DNA of 64,000 bases from Zasmidium citrigriseum (Eukaryota > Ascomycota > Dothideomycetes > Mycosphaerellales > Mycosphaerellaceae). The position numbers and the translations under genes were made by a program. Shown here one piece after another: positions 50,762 to 61,104 of the stretch (positions are counted from its first letter, which is position 1; each line of letters begins with the position of its first letter). The stretch lies in contig NHNW01000079.1 of the NCBI GenBank assembly GCA_002786025.1, positions 62,001 to 126,000 of the forward strand, read 5' to 3'. Below the pieces are notes generated by a model. The model did no database searches. It had not been told where the DNA came from and saw only the letters and a program-made list of their open reading frames with translations.

Positions 50762-51937
50762 ATGTCAGATTCAGCACCGTCACATCTTATGGCTCCTGCA
50801 CAGACCGACGTCTCGCCAGAGCCTGCTGAGCAGAGGGAGAACCAGCCAAGACAAATCAGCGATATCAGCAACAAATACTCACATCATATGGCAGAGATGT
50901 CAATCGGCCAGGCCCCTCCCCATGAAAAGCTGGAGAAAGGCCAGTGCCATTTCCTAAACGCCATCCCGGCCGAGATCCGCGTTCAGATCTGCAAGGAGCT
51001 ACTCTTGTTCGATGAAAACGAGCCGGAGAAAGTCCTTACGCCACAGGTCCTCGCGACCTGCCGCTTGGTCTACCGAGAAGCCCAACCCATCTTGGAGAAG
51101 AATCTGAACACCACTCTCCTCAGACGCATTGCCCTTAGATCAGACGCCGAACCCACCCTCCGTAAAGGCCAGGGCGTTCCACTCCCAATGCCAAGGGCCG
51201 AAAACCTCGACGAAGAACTCAGAACCTGGGTTCCAGTCGCGTCAGGCATCCGACGTGCAGTGGTCGATGTTCAGATCTTCCACGTCACGGGAGAAGACCG
51301 ATCACGACCATACCCTCAACGAATGGACAGCGAGAAACTTCTCAAAGCTCGCTTTCAACTCTACCTCCTCGTCACCCAAGCCCTGCAATCGACGACCATC
51401 AAACATGTCTGCTTCAAATTGCGTCTGTCCCGCGACGGCAAATGCCCCAGAACCGACGTCCGCGACGCAGAAGCCGCCCTCATCCAGGACCTCACCCTCC
51501 CTATCCGCCAACTCCACCACGGCCCACGCATAACCCTCCACCTCGCCGGCTCCATAACACCCACAACCAAGACCCTCCTCTTCAACCCCACCCTCTACTC
51601 CTCGCGCTCCAAGGAGTCCTTCGACAACAAAACCGCCATGTGGAAATGGCTCCAGGTCCAATCACAGGCCCGAGACTTGCAAGAACTGCTCGCGCGCGCG
51701 AGGATGTTGCATGGGACGGGCGTGCAGTATCTGATGCACTCGCTGTGTGGGAGGCTGTTGCGTCCGGCGGGGTTTACGGATCATTCGAGCTGGGCGCTGG
51801 ATTATGTGCAGAAGGAGAATCTTTTGTGGGATGCGGCGGTGGAGGCGGAGGGAAGATTGACGAGTGGGGAGTGGGCGGCGAGACGGCAGAGGGCGGAGGC
51901 GTATTTGGCGGGATTGGGGATCGCTGCGAATTCTTGA
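50762..51937 (+). CDS. F-box-like orphan family member 3
   Basis: Intronless, 391 residues from the ATG at 50762 (the longer frame uses a TTG). An unordered leader precedes KGQCHFLNAIPAEIRVQICK and TPQVLATCRLVYREAQPIL, the family's F-box-like start; LLKARFQLYLLVTQAL, LPIRQLHH, MWKWLQVQSQARDLQELLAR and LRPAGF follow, then a C-terminal helix to the end. It is the longest and apparently intact member and closest to member 1. Function unknown. The three genes lie within 8.5 kb, separated by conserved housekeeping genes. Confidence 0.78.
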   Translation: MSDSAPSHLMAPAQTDVSPEPAEQRENQPRQISDISNKYSHHMAEMSIGQAPPHEKLEKGQCHFLNAIPAEIRVQICKELLLFDENEPEKVLTPQVLATCRLVYREAQPILEKNLNTTLLRRIALRSDAEPTLRKGQGVPLPMPRAENLDEELRTWVPVASGIRRAVVDVQIFHVTGEDRSRPYPQRMDSEKLLKARFQLYLLVTQALQSTTIKHVCFKLRLSRDGKCPRTDVRDAEAALIQDLTLPIRQLHHGPRITLHLAGSITPTTKTLLFNPTLYSSRSKESFDNKTAMWKWLQVQSQARDLQELLARARMLHGTGVQYLMHSLCGRLLRPAGFTDHSSWALDYVQKENLLWDAAVEAEGRLTSGEWAARRQRAEAYLAGLGIAANS

Positions 51938-52536
51938 GGGCGATAGGCTGGACTGAGGTTTCTTAGATTGCGGATGACTTGATGTTGGCGGAAGGAGGTA
52001 TTTGGACAGGGTGAGGGGAACTCGTAAACATGGTCTGCCGTGACCCGGATCAAATGGTCATGAATCTTCTGAATCGAATTTGAATAGGCCTAGGCTATAT
52101 TCTGAATAGGAATATATTCATGAAACCTATTCAATGATTCATGAATATTAGTGGGTTCAGGACCACTCTGCGCGACCGTTGAATGGGAGGAAGAATGCGT
52201 ATGGCAACGTCCGTGCGAGGCCGTGGTTTGATTGCCTGCAGGCTGTCGCTTTGGAAGGCATGCTGTAGAGGGGGACCACGAGTATGACGAAGTTGGGTCG
52301 CGACTTTGAAGTGTTGGTGCGTTTGGTGAGGAGGCGTTCGTTATGGGGAAAAATGGTGGAGAAAGGCAGGAGCGAAGGGGCCGACCAAATAAAGCTGTTT
52401 GATCATCCAGCCGTAGTTCGAACCGCGCGTAGAGCCATCAAGCCAACTTAATCAAAACAGAATCCAAACAATATGAACGTTTATACACCTATATCCACGC
52501 CCACAGCAGATACCACCCCAAAAGATATTGCCGGCC
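51938..52536. other. intergenic with AT-rich hairpin
   Basis: About 600 bp. At 52081-52133 the octamer TGAATAGG occurs twice (52081-52088, 52103-52110) and its complement CCTATTCA once (52126-52133), so a hairpin with a 15-nt loop can form; two ATTCATGA copies flank it. No gene is seen. Confidence 0.5.
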
Positions 52537-52773
52537 AAAAAAAAAAGAAAAAAAAAATCAGGACACATCTAACATCGCAATCTCGTGTCATATCACACGT
52601 CTGACTCGGTCGCAACCAACCAGACCTGCTGCGCGCACCCGGGTTCCGCAGAGAACTCCCCAGACCCGTGGGAATCGAACCAACACGTCTCCTGGCCACA
52701 CACCTTGGGTCCCTGCGCAAGCGCGTGGGAGGTGGTGGAATCGCAGGCGCCATAACCACTAGACCAAGGCCAG
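52537..52773 (-). ncRNA. tRNA-derived RNA polymerase III element
   Basis: On the minus strand an A box TGGTCTAGTGG (52766-52756) and a perfect B box GGTTCGATTCC (52681-52671) are 75 nt apart, then two T-runs (complement of A10 at 52548-52557 and A10 at 52537-52546) form a strong Pol III terminator about 115 nt further on. The first part can fold roughly like a tRNA: CCTGC pairs with GCAGG as an anticodon stem around an intron-like insert, the T-arm has one mismatch, and CTGGCCT against GGGTCTG leaves one mismatch in the acceptor stem. U33 is missing and the variable region is too long, so it is not a normal tRNA. It is either a tRNA pseudogene, a SINE head, or a distinct Pol III RNA gene with an internal promoter. 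Confidence 0.5.
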
Positions 52774-53566
52774 GAATGCGGAGATTGCGGAATCATTGGT
52801 GGATGAGGGTGAATTGTTGTTTATATAGGTTGGTTGGGGCTGGCCAATGAGGGGCGCGGCTGTGCGGCGGCGACGGAGGTGGGAGGATGGCGGTGTTTGG
52901 TGAGGGTTGCGGAGGTGGGAGGCGGTCGGGAGGAGTCGGTCGGAGTCGAGGGCGTTGCACATTCACCGTCGCATGTGCCGATCGTCTCCGAGGTGTCATT
53001 TCGCGCATATCGCTGTCGTCGGTGTGGTGGCCATATTGTTGATTCCTCGGCCGCATTGCGAAACACCGCGGCGAGCATTTCCCACCCGCTGCTCCTCTGC
53101 ACATTCCCGAGCCGCGACTCACTTCCAAGTACCAGCAAGCCTCGTTTCCCGAGCAGAAATCGATAGTGATCCATAGCGAGAGTAGTCGCAATCTACTGCA
53201 TCGTTTTGAAGAGAATTGGAGCGTCTGGCATTTTACCACGGCAATTTCGGAATAGGGGAGCCGGGGCCTTCGCAGGATAGTGGAGGTCGGAAAGGCAGCG
53301 CATGGATCTTCGACAACAAAGTCGCACGGCCATTCTCGCGGCCGCATGGGTGCTGCAAGTCTCGCATGATATCGTGTATGTGTCATGTGCAGAGTCGGTC
53401 CTCATGGCCGCAGGAAGCACATGGTCCAACGATGTCCAATTTCAACTCCCCAAGTCATATTTCAATTCTTTCAATTCTTTCATTCGGTCATCTCGGTCAT
53501 CTTTCTCATTCCAATACATCCTTCTTTCACTTCTCCTCTCGCTCTCTCTCCCCTCTCGTTCTTCCA
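52774..53566. other. intergenic, nothing recognised
   Basis: About 790 bp between the Pol III element and the BolA stop. Short ORFs on both strands lack domains. A pyrimidine-rich stretch (53455-53580) lies just downstream of BolA. Confidence 0.4.
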
Positions 53567-53932
53567 TCATCCACCACCCTGCTTCTTCTCCCACTCCTCC
53601 GGCGTAAAACACTTCGGCGTCCAAGCATGTATCGCAGCAATCTCCTCCTTCAATGCCGCATTAACCAGCCGATGTCTGGCCAGAGTCGTCTTCTTCGCAA
53701 ACTGCGGCGAAACAATAATGGCCTCGAACATCTGCCCACAACCACCTGAAGTGAAGTCAGCGATCACAATCTTATCAGATCAAGCTGCAGATTCCGATCA
53801 CGCACCTGACAAATCTGCGATGTCGACGTGGCTGGCCTGTAGTGTGTCCTGGATCTTTGCGGTCAGGGATTCGATGGTGACGCCGGAGGAGGCGGGTTTC
53901 GAGTCGATGTCCATGGCTGTGGAGGCGCTCAT
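53567..53932 (-). CDS. BolA-like protein
   Basis: Exon 1 53932-53806 and exon 2 53745-53567 join at LSG|GCGQ across a 60-nt GTGCGT..TCAG intron, giving 101 residues. The BolA fold is clear: [20 protein letters not shown], then [40 protein letters not shown] and [11 protein letters not shown]. The invariant RH (ARHRLVN) that binds the Fe-S cluster with a monothiol glutaredoxin is present. The short form without presequence suggests the cytosolic Fra2-like member acting in iron sensing; the upstream in-frame ATG at 54028 would add a 32-residue extension, which is less likely. Divergent from NIF3 by 200 bp. Confidence 0.9.
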
Positions 53933-54132
53933 ATTGGAGGTGGGAGGTGGGGAGTTGTTGGGAGTGAACGAGGTGAAGTTGACCTGAATTTCGACGGCCG
54001 AGATTCGGAGTGACGTCGAGCAAGCCACACTTCGTCGATCTGATGAGCTCCAGCCTCTTGTTTACTTTTACAATCGAGGAGATCTGATCGTTTATGTTGT
54101 TGAGTCGAATATCAAAACGGCTGCACAGCACC
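53933..54132. promoter_or_regulatory. bidirectional promoter, BolA and NIF3
   Basis: 200 bp between the ATGs of two divergent conserved genes. No specific motif called. Confidence 0.45.
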
Positions 54133-55576
54133 ATGACTTCCCCAGCGACTGCGGCGCCTTATACGCGCGCTGTCGTCAATGCCATGCGCAAGCTGTGAGC
54201 AGATGTCGAGAGACCGATCACAAGACAACGAGAACTGATCGCCAACAGCTACCCAGAGGTCCTGGCCGACAAGAGCTTCGACAATACCGGATGTACGAAC
54301 ACGATCCTCGTATGCTGTGTAATGAATTTGCGCTGACATGTGACAGTACTCCTTGAAGCACCCTTTGATCCCGTCCGCCGCCAGATGAACTCGGTCCTCC
54401 TCACCGTCGATCTCACCAAGGCCGTTGCCGACGAAGCCATTGAGCGGCAAGACTCGATCATCATTGCATATCGTGCGTAGCAGAACAGTTGGATGAGAGG
54501 CATGGTAGTCTGACAAGGCGTGAAGCGTAGATCCCATCATCTTCAGAGGCCTCAAGAGTTTGACTTTGAAGGATACCCAACAGCAGAGTCTGCTAAGGTT
54601 GGCAGCGCAGGGAATCAGTGTATGGAAAGACTCGATCAGAAAAAGAGAATAACGCTGAGATATATCCAGGTGTACAGTCCACACACAGCTATCGACTGCG
54701 CTCGCGGCGGCCTAGGCGACTGGCTCGCAGACATCGTCACCGGCACACCCACCGACCCCTCCGAGCTGGAAGACCTCACCGATGGCGAGGCCAACGATTC
54801 ATCTCAACAATCCCCCGAAAAGCAGACGCCCGCAGAGACTCCACTAGACGATGACAACAAATCTCTCCAACCACCCAAACGCCCCGTCTACATGCTTCAA
54901 CACCACCCCTCCCAACTCTCCCTCCGCGAGCGAGCCCTGAATCTCGGCAACCACCAACACAAACGCTACCCGATCCAAAGAACCAAAGTTGAAGGCTACC
55001 CCGGCGCAGGCATGGGCCGCGTGATCCACCTCTCAGAACCAGTCCCTCTGACGGACATCATTGACCGGATAGGACTCGGTTTGGGAAATCCAAAAGGCTT
55101 CCCCATCGCAGTACCGCAAGGCAAGCAAGCAGGTGATATGATGATCAGCAGCATCGGGCTGTGCGCAGGGTCTGGTGGTCATTTATTTCAGGAGATGGAA
55201 GCAAGTGGAGAAGACGTCGATTTGTACTTTACGGGCGAGCTGTCGCATCATGAAGCTCTGGCGGCGATTGAGAAGGGCAAGTGCATTATCTGTCTGTTCC
55301 ACAGCAATACGGAGAGAGGCTTCTTGCACTCTGTGTTGAAGGGGCAGTTGGAGAAGCAGGTGAAGCAAGAGGTAAGTCATCGCCGTTCACCAGTGCTAGA
55401 GTGAAGCTGATGATGTGCCGCAGTGGGAGAAAATCCGGAACGAAGAGAAAAGCCGCTGGCAGGGAGGTGCCACGGACGAGTTCATGGAGGCTTTGGATGA
55501 CGATCATGTGGAGGTGCATGTAAGTGAGGTCGATCGGGATCCATACGGCATCATGATCTCCAAGTCGGAGATCTAG
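54133..55576 (+). CDS. NIF3: NIF3 / GTP cyclohydrolase I type 2-like metal-binding protein
   Basis: Six exons, 54133-54194, 54249-54292, 54347-54472, 54531-54619, 54670-55371 and 55424-55576, give 391 residues. The spliced N terminus reads YPEVLADKSFDNTGLLLEAP; di-metal ligands are visible in IIAYHPIIF, SPHTAIDC and, near the C terminus, ELSHHEAL. The fold GLGNPKGF, SSIGLCAGSGG and LYFTGE is typical. A Ser/Asp/Glu-rich insert of about 60 residues (around 130-190) separates the halves, as in fungal members. NIF3 proteins are widespread; the cellular role is not settled. Exons 1-4 are short and easily missed. Confidence 0.9.
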
Positions 55577-55909
55577 AACTGAGTATGGTTTCGGCGTGGT
55601 TGGGGATGTGGAGTGGACGGGGTTTGGTCGTGAGATTACGGGAGATACCCCCTTTTCGAATTGGCTTAGAATGTATGACCGAACGAGTTTGTACAGCAGT
55701 CTCACTCGCGCGACATGTTTTGACGACTGACGTATCAAATGTATCAAATAATGAGGCGTGAGGCAGTAGAAAGACCGAAGCTTTGGGCTCAATTGTGTGT
55801 TCCATTCTGAGCATATCTGGTGTTGACGGTAAGGACTGACAGAACGCAGCAAGGTATTCGGCAAGGACAGGCATGTTGCAATCAAAACAAAAAATCTGCA
55901 ATTTCTCAA
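55577..55909. other. convergent gap NIF3 / MetAP2
   Basis: 333 bp between two stop codons: 3' flanks only, nothing else recognised. Confidence 0.45.
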
Positions 55910-57428
55910 TCAGTAGTCGTCCCCACGACTGATCACTTCTTTTCCTCCGCTGTGCAGGAGGATGGTCTGTAACGAGTCAGCAATCAACCACAACACAGAG
56001 CGGATGGAAATCATACATGTTCGAACTGCGCAACGTGCGAGCCCTTTCGCTCCACCATCGGAGCGTAGTCCTGCACGATACCTTGGTCGACGAGTTGTTT
56101 CATCTACCACTTGTCAGCATCTTTACGATGGGAAGGAGGGTTGCAAGGGGATTCCTTACACCGAGATGATACCTCTCCACACCCAAACGCTCGAGGTAGC
56201 GACGACAGAACGGCAGCGTGCCGAAGTTGTTGTCGATGGTCTTGAGGAGGGCTTTGGCGGAGGCGTTGTGCAGGTTTCTGCCCGAGACGCCTTCTTGGCG
56301 GGCGTAGCCGTAGATGCCGATCTAAACATTCAGATTAGCAGAGATTTGGAGGAGGGCAGAGCGATGATGGAGGCATACGTCGTCTTGAATATACCCACGA
56401 CCCGTGCCTCCAAACGTCTCGATGGCGAATACTTCCCCTTCCTCCATCTTCTGCCGACTGTTATTTTTCACGAACGGGATCTGCTTGTCGCCATGGATGC
56501 GATATTGCAGGATGTTGTGGCCGGTGATGTTGTTGATCGCCTTGACGGGGATGGCTTTGCCATTCACTTCCACTTCATGACTTTCCATGACTTCCTGGAT
56601 TGCCGCTCCGATCTCCTTCATTCGAGCGTCGACTCCGGCGTGCGCGATGCCGGTGTTGGTCGCTGCGCGGGCGGCTTCGAGGAGAGGATCATAGGTGGGA
56701 TTGTGCGTGACTGTGAAGGCCGAGTCGACAATGCGGCCGTTGACATGGACGCCGAAGTCCACGCTCAATACGTCCTCGGCCTGAAGGATGATGTTCTTGC
56801 CACCAGGATTGGGCGTCCAGTGTGCAGCGACTTCATTGACACAGAGACCCGTGGGAAATCCCATGCCGGCATTGAGGCAGTCGCCAGTCTCCTTGCCCTG
56901 GTGTCCGGTGAGATTGTACACGCCCTCCTCGATACCAAGCGCGATGGCCGTGAGGCTGGCTCCTGGCTTGATGAGCTCTCTCTGCGCATACTGGCGGACC
57001 TGGCGGTGTATCTCAGCCGCTTGGCGGTAGTCAGTGAGGAAGTCCTCATCCCAGAGGCGGGAGGTGTAGCGATTCTCCTCATCAGTCGTGCGTGCGAGAT
57101 TCTCGTATGGCACGAACTCGCCATGAGGATAATCCCCATTCGGATACGATTTCGACAGAGGAGCGTCCAGCTTTCCCTTGGCTTTGGACTTCTTCTTCTT
57201 CTTGGGTTTGCGTTTCTTCTTCTTCTCGCCGGTTGCTTCTATCCCGGCTTCGTCTTGGCTATGGTCATCGTCCTCGTCGTCGTCATTGCCCCCGTCGAGC
57301 ATCCCGCCGTCGAGGTCTGCGGACGAAGAGCCGCTCTGCCGGCCTTTGGAGTCCGGGTTGGCGGGTTTGAAGACGTTCTCGCCTCCATTTGGCTGCTGCT
57401 GGTGGCCTTCGGGGCTTTTGGATCCCAT
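55910..57428 (-). CDS. methionine aminopeptidase 2
   Basis: Exons 57428-56379, 56321-56160, 56103-56017 and 55966-55910 give 451 residues. The N terminus has an Asp run and a Lys-rich block ([19 protein letters not shown]) typical of type 2 enzymes. The pita-bread fold metal ligands are visible: Asp in [15 protein letters not shown] (two), His in [12 protein letters not shown], Glu in AIETFG and the C-terminal Glu region; the substrate-side His is in [10 protein letters not shown], the residue targeted by fumagillin. The ending [18 protein letters not shown] matches the family. It removes initiator methionine from nascent chains in the cytosol. Confidence 0.94.
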
Positions 57429-58437
57429 GATGCTTCTGCTACGGGCAAGTCAGACATGCAGCTTCGAAGGACGTGATGGAAGGAGAGAGGTTTTGTCTGT
57501 CTTCTGATGCGCCCTATCGCCAACATGTTGTTCTTCGGGTGCTAAGCGAGGCCAAGAACTGCACAAAGCGCGCATAAAGTTGTGCTACTGCACCGAGTCT
57601 CCACCTTCCTCCAACATCACGTCTGCACCATCTTCTCGACATCAATCAACCATCGGCCATCGATAAGCCTGATTGCATCGCCAACATCTCTCTGTCTTAG
57701 GAGATATGATGCATGCCATATTCATCCCCTGTACTCCGGAAACCGGAGGCCTGCTCGAGGTAAAGAATGCCCGCCATGGCCGGCCAAGTGAATCCGAGTA
57801 CCGTTTGGTCCCTGTGAGGCTCAATGAGTTTGAGGAGACGATTCCAGCCGCTTTGACAGGACGTGTACCTCTCGACCTTACTCTTCTTTGGATGCTGGAC
57901 AGAACTGGTCTTCTCTCCTCTCGAACCTCGCGTTGTCCACTGACTCCCAACTGGATGGCAGATCGCCCGTGGCATCTCGCGGAGACACTTCGCCGTCCGA
58001 CGTAAGCATACGAACACCAGTATTCTGATGAGCTGCTGTCCCCAGCCTCGTGATGCCATTGCAAAAGGAGGCTCGACATGCTCTCAATATGTAAGTGGAT
58101 GGATTGCCTCTTCCGGCTAGCGTTGCGAGAGATGGTTAGCTGGAAAGACCGCAGCATTGGACGCCTGGTTCTACTGAGATCTCATCAAATGCTAAATCAT
58201 GTGGATATCCTATTCTCGGATCGTATGGTGCCATCCAGCGTCTTGTACCTTGCGGTTCACGTCATCCGGCTAAACGTTGCCCTGAGACCTTTCAGCTGCA
58301 AGCAATGTCTGCTCTTCCTGGCAAGCCGCCAAGGAGCAGCCTTGCCGCAGGGCTGCAGATCTTCGAATGCCTTTGAGAATATATACTGGCTATAACCTGT
58401 CTCCTTGGCAGTCTGCCATTCGTATAACATCAACACC
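57429..58437. other. intergenic with an unsupported ORF
   Basis: About 1 kb. A plus ORF at 57673-58005 (VKNARHGRPSESEYRLVPV, then LNEFEETIPAALTGR) looks protein-like but has no recognised domain, start context or exon partner, so it is not called. The right part is the esterase promoter. Confidence 0.35.
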
Positions 58438-60093
58438 ATGAAGGTCCTACTCTTCGCAGCGTCTTTCGTGGCCGCCGCGGCCGCTTGGCCTCACAGAAAT
58501 CCCTTCGGCGAGTGGTCTGCGCAAACGACAAGCGGCCATATCGTTGGCCATCCTGCTCCTGACCGACCTTGTGTGGACGAATACCTCGGCATTCGATATG
58601 CCAGTGCTGATCGATTCATGCCTTCGCAACGATACAGGAGCAAGGAGATCTACCATGCCAACAGCTTTGTAAGTCGTGCCCAGTCATAACGTCTGTATGC
58701 TGTCTGACCGACGAGAAGGGCAACGAATGCCCTTGCGAGAATGGTGCCAATGGAGAGCTTCCCGGACAGCAGAACACCAAGACCGAGCCGCGCATCATGG
58801 GCTACTTCCTCGAAGCCTACAAGAACGTCAGCATGAGCGATGACTGCCTCTTTCTCAATGTCTGGTCGAAGAGAAATCCTGCGGAGAAGCTCAAGCCGGT
58901 CTTTCTCTGGGCTTATGGAGGTTCGTAGGATGCAACCCTTGTACTGCCAACATGGAACTGACCGCATACTGCCAGGTCATTGGACAACTGGGCTCACCAA
59001 CACCCCTTTCTACCATGGCCAATACCTCGCTGATCAAGAGGACATTGTTGTTGTTACCTTCAACTACCGCTTCAGTATCTTTGGCTTCGGCAAAGACAAC
59101 GAGGGCCTGAAAGATGGGCGTCAAGCTCTGGAATGGGTCCGAGACAACATCAAAGCTTTTGGCGGCGACCCAGAGCAGATCACTCTGGGCGGACATTCTG
59201 CTGGCGCTTTCCTCGCAGACTACCTTTCCTTCGCATACGCCGACGATCCAATCGCCAAATCGTACATGCTCCAGTCGGGTACCGCAACCACCCTACCTGC
59301 GACCGATTCTTCGATGAGAGATGAAGGATTCCGCAACGTCTCGAGGGCACTTGGCTGTGACAAGGAGGCTGATGAAGTGACTTGCTTGCAAAAGAAGGAT
59401 CTTCATGAAGTCGCCAAGGCAGCGACAAAACAACGCTATCCAACTGGTAGCCTGAAGGTCGTGTTCGGCCCGACAGTCGACAACAAGACGGTCTTCTCTC
59501 CATCCGAGTACGTGACCCGCGGCTCCAAAGGTAACTTTGGTAAAGGGCCCGTCCTACTCGGCAACGCCGACTACGAGCAAGGTTTCTACAAACTGGAATA
59601 CTACGCACTCCTTGGTCTGAAGCTCAGCGAGAAGTTCCTAAATACCCTGATCCAGCGCATCGCGACCTGTCCAGCCGCTCAAGCTGCCGAATGGCGCACT
59701 CGGACTGCTCCAACTTGGCGGTACCGATACTTTGGCCAGTACCCGTCCTTGGACTTGTATGGACCGCACGCCAACGGCTCGTCGCCGGGATCTGGAGCGT
59801 ATCATGGATCGGAGCTGACGCTTGTCTGGGGCACTTATGAAGCGCTCACGCTTGTTCCGGGGAGTGCGGAGCTGAAGGCCATGTCGAAGTATATGATGAA
59901 TGCTTGGGGCGCTTTCATTCGGGATCCTCATCAAGGACTGGAGGCTTTCGGCTGGCCCAAGTACGATACCAGCGGCGATACTCTCGTCCATCTCGGAAAG
60001 AAGGATGGTGTTGAGATGAAACTGGGCAACTCGACAGAGTATGACCATCTTGGCGACTTCTCCTGTGAGGTGGTCATGATGGATAACAAGTAG
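58438..60093 (+). CDS. secreted type B carboxylesterase/lipase
   Basis: Exons 58438-58668, 58719-58920 and 58976-60093 give 516 residues. A signal peptide (MKVLLFAASFVAAAAAWP) is followed by the alpha/beta-hydrolase landmarks: YLGIRYASADRF, SDDCLFLNVW (the Cys-containing EDCLxLNV motif), the oxyanion VFLWAYGG, and the nucleophile elbow LGGHSAGA with S219; the Glu/His of the triad would lie in FGPTVDNK-type and YHGSELTLVW regions. The oxyanion stretch is split by the second intron. Likely extracellular ester hydrolysis. It resembles fungal feruloyl/para-nitrobenzyl-type esterases; exact substrate unknown. Confidence 0.9.
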
Positions 60094-60387
60094 CATTGTA
60101 CGTTACTCTTGAGTTTCTCTTTGTCCAAAGAAGGATCTTGTTACCTTGACTGGCTTTCCTTTATTTCAAGTGTCAAACCTTTGTCTAGATCTGTCTTTGA
60201 GAAGAAGTAACAACGAAGTCTCGACACTTTGGTCGCGGAGTACATAAAGTGGGCAACCTCCTCTAGTGCTAGATCTTTTAGTTACCCTTGAAAAGAAGAA
60301 ATACTCGCCAGCACTGTTGACCAGAGCGTCGAGTCCTACACAGACGACCCAATCCCATAATCTCGCATTCGAACAGCATCCTCCGCA
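60094..60387. other. gap, nothing recognised
   Basis: About 290 bp between the esterase and a small hypothetical gene. Confidence 0.4.
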
Positions 60388-60796
60388 ATGCCACGCACCA
60401 ATCTCAAGAGGCCCACCACCGCCTCCCTAGACCCAGAGACCAACCCAAACGTGGGAAAGGGTAAAACTACCAGATACAACTGGTGCCACTGCCCTCATAA
60501 CTACGATTTTCAGCGTCTTGCGTATGAGCCTCTGTTCTTGAGACACCTGTCGCCGAAGGCTATCGCGCGTCTGCCGAGTCCTGGGAACGATGATGATGAC
60601 AGCGATGATGATGAGCCGATGGAGAAGGATAAGCATGGAATTTATGTCCACAAAGTCAGGGGTTCGAAGAAGAAGGGAAAGGGAATCTGCAAGTAAGTTT
60701 TGCGAAATGCTTTGGTAAGTCTTGAAATTCCTTCTGTGTTCTTGTTACTCTAGTCGTCAGCCTTTAAATGCCTATGTCCTATGTCTCCTCGAATAG
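60388..60796 (+). CDS. small acidic/basic hypothetical protein
   Basis: Exon 1 60388-60692 and a possible exon 2 60754-60796 across a GTAAGT..CTAG intron give about 115 residues; without splicing the frame stops at 60696. The protein starts MPRTNLKRPTTASLDPETNP, has a central CHCPHNYDFQRLAYEPLFL segment, an Asp-rich run (NDDDDSDDDEP) and a Lys-rich end (RGSKKKGKG). No known domain. Whether it is translated is unproven; the intact start, a good intron and composition support it. Confidence 0.5.
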
Positions 60797-61104
60797 CAGT
60801 GCAGGTATCTCGGTGGAGACTGAATTTTGATGACAATAGCAAGTTTACGTTACCCTTCTGCATCGACCGATGCGAGTCAGTCCAATCGTCTCTCTTTCCG
60901 AACACCACTTCCTCCTATTCGTACTGCAATGTTGGAACCAACAAAGCCCTAGGCCTCCCGGGCATGCTACAAAGCTTACCGGCAGCCTTGCCCGTTCGCC
61001 TCGCGTCTGGCCCTAACATCTTCGGGCAGGCTATGTATGCTAGATATAAGGTGAACGCATTTGCCTACTTGTGTGGTACGTTGCTAACTCAAAGTTTCTT
61101 GACC
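60797..61104. other. gap upstream of the GST-fold gene
   Basis: About 310 bp in which the GST frame stays open back to 60781 (MSPRIAVQVSR...), but this stretch shows no family resemblance and overlaps the previous gene, so the start at 61105 is preferred. Confidence 0.4.

Noticed and set aside
55962..57476. Plus-strand ORF of 504 residues
   Set aside because: Antisense of methionine aminopeptidase 2; the minus-strand gene has all metal ligands and consistent introns.
57673..58005. Plus ORF of 110 residues upstream of the esterase
   Set aside because: Protein-like in part, but no known domain, splice partner or start context; not enough to call a gene.
60781..61104. Upstream extension of the GST-like frame to an ATG at 60781
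   Set aside because: The added 108 residues show no GST similarity and overlap the neighbouring hypothetical gene; the ATG at 61105 lies right before the thioredoxin-like start.
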